From assembly GCA_030916555.1 (NCBI GenBank), contig JAUPWK010000005.1, positions 1-7,948 of the forward strand: DNA of 7,948 nt, given 5' to 3'. Positions 5,004 to 7,948 of this stretch are shown here, piece after piece (position 1 is the stretch's first letter; each line of letters opens with the position of its first letter). The stretch comes from Patescibacteria group bacterium. GTDB lineage: Bacteria; Patescibacteriota; Patescibacteriia; UBA9934. The translations under genes were made by a program, and so were the position numbers. The notes beneath the pieces are model-generated. The model worked only from the letters and a program-made list of their open reading frames with translations, made no database searches and was not told the origin of the DNA.

Positions 5004-7634
5004 ATGGTAAAATATGGCAATATGTCTGAACTCTTGCCATGGCACCACATGTCTTCTCAGGATGTGCTTTTGGCTCTTGAGACATCGGCTTCTGGACTGC
5101 CTCAGGTTGAAGTTCAGGAACGACAGCTAAGGCACGGTCTCAATGAATTACAGGAGGATGACGGCGTGTCTCTTGGGAGGATTTTTTTTCGTCAATTAAG
5201 TAATCCGTTGGTTTTTGTTTTAGGAATTGCGGTTTTGCTGAGCGTTGGGCTTGGAAGATTTACGGAGGGCTTGTTGACATTTGCGGTTATGCTCATGAAC
5301 GCGCTCATGGGCGTTTTGCAAGAGTATCGCGCTGAGCGTGCATTGCAGGCGTTGAAGAAATTTTTGCCCGCAGAGGTAAGTGTGCGTCGTTCTGGACAGG
5401 TAGTGACGGTGTCTGCGACACAGATTGTTCCGGGCGATATTTTGCTACTCGCAACAGGATCTTTAGTGCCAGCAGATGCAAGGGTGATTGTAGCGAAAGA
5501 TGTGAGTGCAAATGAGTCAGCATTAACTGGCGAATCTGCTGAGGTGGTAAAACATGCGTCAGGTGTGGCTGTTAACGCACAGCTTACTGAACAGAGTTCT
5601 ATGTTGTTTGCGGGGTCGATGGTGGTATCGGGTCGCGTTGAAGCGGTAGTTGTTGCTATTGGCCGGGCTACTCAATTCGGAAAAGTTACAGAGATGGTGG
5701 CTGGCGTTGCAGATGAGCCTACGCCACTCCAAGCGGAATTATCTAAACTTTCACGTACCCTTGTATTCATGATGGTGACGGCGGCGGTGTTTGTATTTGC
5801 AATTGGGTTGGCACGAGCGATTCCGGTAGTGGAAATTGTAAGCACCGCTGCGGCATTGGCGGTTGCCGCGGTTCCAGAAGGGCTGCTTGTAAGTGTAACG
5901 GTGATTTTGACAGTTGGCATGCGACGCATGCTGAAGCGCCAGGCGCTCGTACGTAAACTGGTTGCGGCTGAAACGTTGGGAGGTGTAAATGTGCTATGCA
6001 TCGATAAGACCGGGACGCTAACAACTGGCGCCATGGAGCTGGTTGAATTACGTGCGTTGACGCGAAAATTGTCCATGACACATTTTGATGCTGAGGGGAG
6101 GGATTTTTTGCGTGATTTGCGGCTAGTGAATAGCGCTCGCATTGAGCGTCATGCCGGCGGTGAAGTTGAGCTTATTGGTTCGGTGACGGAAAAGAGTATT
6201 TTACGCTTTGTACTTGCACAAGAAGCGAATGTTGTTACTGAGGGTTTTACAGTAACGGATGAGTTGCCCTTCGCATCTTCGCAAAAATACGCAGCTGTCA
6301 CTGTGCGGGAACCTGCTGGTCAGAGAATGTTAGTTTTGGGTGCTCCGGATGTACTCCTTGAGTTTTGCGACTTGAACGATCATGAGCTTCAGACATACCA
6401 TTCAGTACTTGAAGACATGGCAACGCGCGGTTTGCGGGTGCTCCTTTTAGCGAATAAGACTTGGCAATCTCAAGATGTGCTTTCGCCGGGAATCGTTCGC
6501 GATTTGCAACCGATCGGCTTGGTGGGTCTCCGCGATCCGCTACGTGTGAGCGCTTTGGATACGCTCACCGAAGCGCGAAATGCCGGTGTACGGGTGATTA
6601 TGATTACGGGCGATCATCCTGTTACGGCATCTGCGGTTGCGCGTGAACTTGATTTGCCCACTGATCCGCGAGCCCTGTTGCTTGGCTCGGAGCTTGCAGA
6701 CATGTCTGATGAAATTTTGCTCACGCGACTTCGGACTGTAGCAGTATGCGCACGTATTTTACCGGAGCAAAAATTACGCATTGTACGTGGTCTACAGCGG
6801 CTTGGTGCCACTGTAGCTATGACAGGGGATGGGGTGAACGATACTCCGGCTTTGCGGGCAGCAGATATCGGAGTAGCGGTTGGAAGCGGGACTGAGGCCG
6901 CGAAGGAATCTGCTGATATGGTGATCTTGGATGATGATGTTCAGTCGATTGTAGCCGCGATCCGTGAGGGTAGGGTTATCTTTGATAACATCAGGAAAGT
7001 ACTGACGCACCTCCTGACTTTTTCCATGAGCGAGCTGGTCTTTATTGCTGCGGTGATTGTGATTGGTTTGCCGGTCCCGCTTTGGCCACTCCATATTCTT
7101 TGGATTAACTTGGTGACTGACGGTTTGCCAAGTTTGGCTTTAGCTTTTGAGCCAGCTGAACCGCGAATCATGCAGGAACCTCCGCGAGCTCGTCATACAC
7201 CGCTCCTCTCTGAGCCTATGCGTCGGCTCATGGTTTTTGTTGGCATCCTGGCGGTTTCCAGTTTGATTGCCATCTTTGTCTTGTTTTCGAATGCTGGATT
7301 ACCAATCGCGACGTTGCGAACGCTCCTGTTTGTGAGTCTGGGCCTTGATTCTCTGACGGCGATTTTCCCGCTTCGGTCTCTGCGTCAACCATTCTGGCGA
7401 GTGAAGCTGTTTCGTAATCCAGAGTTGATTGGCGCCTTCCTGATTGGGTTGTTTATGTTGTTCTTGCCGATCTTTACTCCGGGTCTGCGTATCATTTTCG
7501 ATTTCTCACTCCCATCACTTAGAGAATGGGGTCTGGTGTTTGGATTGATGTTCCTCAAGTTATTATTGATTGAGGTTGCAAAATGGTGGTTCCTTGAGGA
7601 TATTCGCAAGGAGAATGGCGTCTTGGTATCATAG
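5004..7634 (+). CDS. P2-type cation-transporting ATPase, Ca2+-ATPase-like
   Basis: The 876-residue ion pump belongs to the P-type ATPases, which couple ATP-driven phosphorylation of an Asp to ion transport. In order: a cation-ATPase N-terminal region (about 12-65), TM1-TM2 (68-104), actuator domain with TGES (175-178), TM3-TM4 (252-303) with PEGL (291-294), DKTGTLT with phospho-acceptor D334, nucleotide domain with K428 in SSQKYAAV, MITGDH, GDGVND (608-613), then TM5 to TM10 ending near the C-terminus. E292 in TM4, E677 in TM5 and N702/T705/D706 in TM6 (NLVTDGLP) match Ca2+ ligands of SERCA (E309, E771, N796, T799, D800), so Ca2+ is the best guess. SERCA N768 is Ser674 here and the KGA motif reads LGA (445-447). 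ATG 5004 follows a strong Shine-Dalgarno; ATG 5022 is less likely. It follows a convergent tRNA, so it is probably its own transcription unit, possibly running on into murD. Confidence 0.95.
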   Translation: MVKYGNMSELLPWHHMSSQDVLLALETSASGLPQVEVQERQLRHGLNELQEDDGVSLGRIFFRQLSNPLVFVLGIAVLLSVGLGRFTEGLLTFAVMLMNALMGVLQEYRAERALQALKKFLPAEVSVRRSGQVVTVSATQIVPGDILLLATGSLVPADARVIVAKDVSANESALTGESAEVVKHASGVAVNAQLTEQSSMLFAGSMVVSGRVEAVVVAIGRATQFGKVTEMVAGVADEPTPLQAELSKLSRTLVFMMVTAAVFVFAIGLARAIPVVEIVSTAAALAVAAVPEGLLVSVTVILTVGMRRMLKRQALVRKLVAAETLGGVNVLCIDKTGTLTTGAMELVELRALTRKLSMTHFDAEGRDFLRDLRLVNSARIERHAGGEVELIGSVTEKSILRFVLAQEANVVTEGFTVTDELPFASSQKYAAVTVREPAGQRMLVLGAPDVLLEFCDLNDHELQTYHSVLEDMATRGLRVLLLANKTWQSQDVLSPGIVRDLQPIGLVGLRDPLRVSALDTLTEARNAGVRVIMITGDHPVTASAVARELDLPTDPRALLLGSELADMSDEILLTRLRTVAVCARILPEQKLRIVRGLQRLGATVAMTGDGVNDTPALRAADIGVAVGSGTEAAKESADMVILDDDVQSIVAAIREGRVIFDNIRKVLTHLLTFSMSELVFIAAVIVIGLPVPLWPLHILWINLVTDGLPSLALAFEPAEPRIMQEPPRARHTPLLSEPMRRLMVFVGILAVSSLIAIFVLFSNAGLPIATLRTLLFVSLGLDSLTAIFPLRSLRQPFWRVKLFRNPELIGAFLIGLFMLFLPIFTPGLRIIFDFSLPSLREWGLVFGLMFLKLLLIEVAKWWFLEDIRKENGVLVS

Positions 7635-7646
7635 CAAGGAAAGGCA

Positions 7647-7669
7647 AGATATTAGCGATTAGATATTAG
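7647..7669 (+). repeat. Short direct repeat AGATATTAG upstream of murD
   Basis: AGATATTAG occurs at 7647-7655 and 7661-7669, with a 14-base period, inside the 40-base gap between the ATPase stop and murD. The second copy runs into AGGG (7668-7671), the only weak Shine-Dalgarno-like stretch before the murD ATG. No terminator hairpin is visible in the gap. Confidence 0.6.
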
Positions 7670-7674
7670 GGTTT

Positions 7675-7948
7675 ATGGATTTATCAAGAATTGAGAATTT
7701 TAAAGATGCAGTAGTGACAGTGATGGGTCTTGGTATCTATAAACAGGGAAGTGGTTTAGGTACTGCTAAGTGGCTCATGCGTCACGGTGCGCAGACGGTT
7801 ATCACCGATTTGAAAGATACAACTGAGCTTAAGGAGTCGGTTGATTTAGTGATGGAGTGGTACAACAAATATAGAGAGAAGTATCCGGACCGTACGATTT
7901 ATCAACCGGTGTTTGTGCTTGGCCAGCATCGTAAGGAGGATTTTGAAA
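7675..7948 (+). CDS. murD: UDP-N-acetylmuramoyl-L-alanine:D-glutamate ligase (MurD), N-terminal part, cut by window edge
   Basis: MurD is a cytoplasmic ATP-dependent ligase that adds D-glutamate to UDP-MurNAc-L-Ala. Only the first 91 codons are present; the frame is open to the edge. Visible is the Rossmann-like UDP-binding start, VVTVMGLGIYKQGSGLGTAK (13-32), then WLMRHGAQTVITDLKDTTEL (33-52), matching the GLG...A..L...GA.V...D pattern of the family, and later VLGQHRKEDFE (81-91), matching the LG.H...DF stretch before the first NAD/UDP-type helix. The glycine loop is longer than in E. coli MurD (GLGLTGLS) and a charged helix lies at about 56-70. Start ATG 7675 is preceded by an in-frame TAG at 7660 and a weak AGGG. 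The central ATP-binding domain lies beyond the window, so MurC-type ligases are not formally excluded. Confidence 0.88.
   Translation, partial: MDLSRIENFKDAVVTVMGLGIYKQGSGLGTAKWLMRHGAQTVITDLKDTTELKESVDLVMEWYNKYREKYPDRTIYQPVFVLGQHRKEDFE

Noticed and set aside
5672..6142. Minus-strand open frame of 156 codons inside the ATPase gene
   Set aside because: It is low-complexity, rich in Ser, Thr and Ala, lies opposite conserved ATPase motifs and shows no recognisable family features.

Overview
The window reads as part of a division and cell wall (dcw) cluster from a small-genome bacterium, most likely a member of Candidate Phyla Radiation / Patescibacteria. The basis is the style of the proteins, not a database match: a MurG whose first loop reads GGGTLGP instead of GTGGH, a compact MraY preceded by a small three-helix membrane protein, a MurD with an enlarged N-terminal glycine loop, a secreted Cys-rich protein with a C..GG.W..C motif, and tight gene packing with few clear Shine-Dalgarno sites. 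TGA is used as an ordinary stop (three-helix protein, ftsW, murG), so this is not a code-25 lineage such as Gracilibacteria or Absconditabacteria.

Layout. Bases 33-4684 carry a tightly packed plus-strand operon: a small membrane protein, mraY (makes lipid I), ftsW (septal glycan polymerase), murG (makes lipid II), a membrane-anchored or secreted Cys-rich protein, and an ASCH-domain protein. A perfect hairpin with A and T tracts (4700-4729) closes it. The same hairpin terminates a convergent minus-strand tRNA-Lys(UUU) at 4729-4803. Immediately upstream of the tRNA (4806-4931) is a 126-bp imperfect palindrome of unknown nature. A P2-type (Ca2+-ATPase-like) P-type ATPase follows from 5004 to 7634; the longer open frame starting at 4728 is an artefact of reading through the tRNA gene. 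After a 40-bp gap with a short direct repeat comes the start of murD, cut by the window edge.

How it fits together. MraY, MurG and FtsW act in sequence at the membrane: lipid I, then lipid II, then polymerised septal peptidoglycan. MurD acts earlier, adding D-Glu to UDP-MurNAc-L-Ala in the cytoplasm. In many bacteria murD lies between mraY and ftsW; here it is displaced downstream of a block holding two accessory genes, a convergent tRNA, a palindromic element and an ion pump, so the cluster has been rearranged or invaded. The most interesting points are the palindrome ending 2 nt from the tRNA 5' end, the MurG active-site replacements, and the Cys-rich exported protein translationally coupled to murG.
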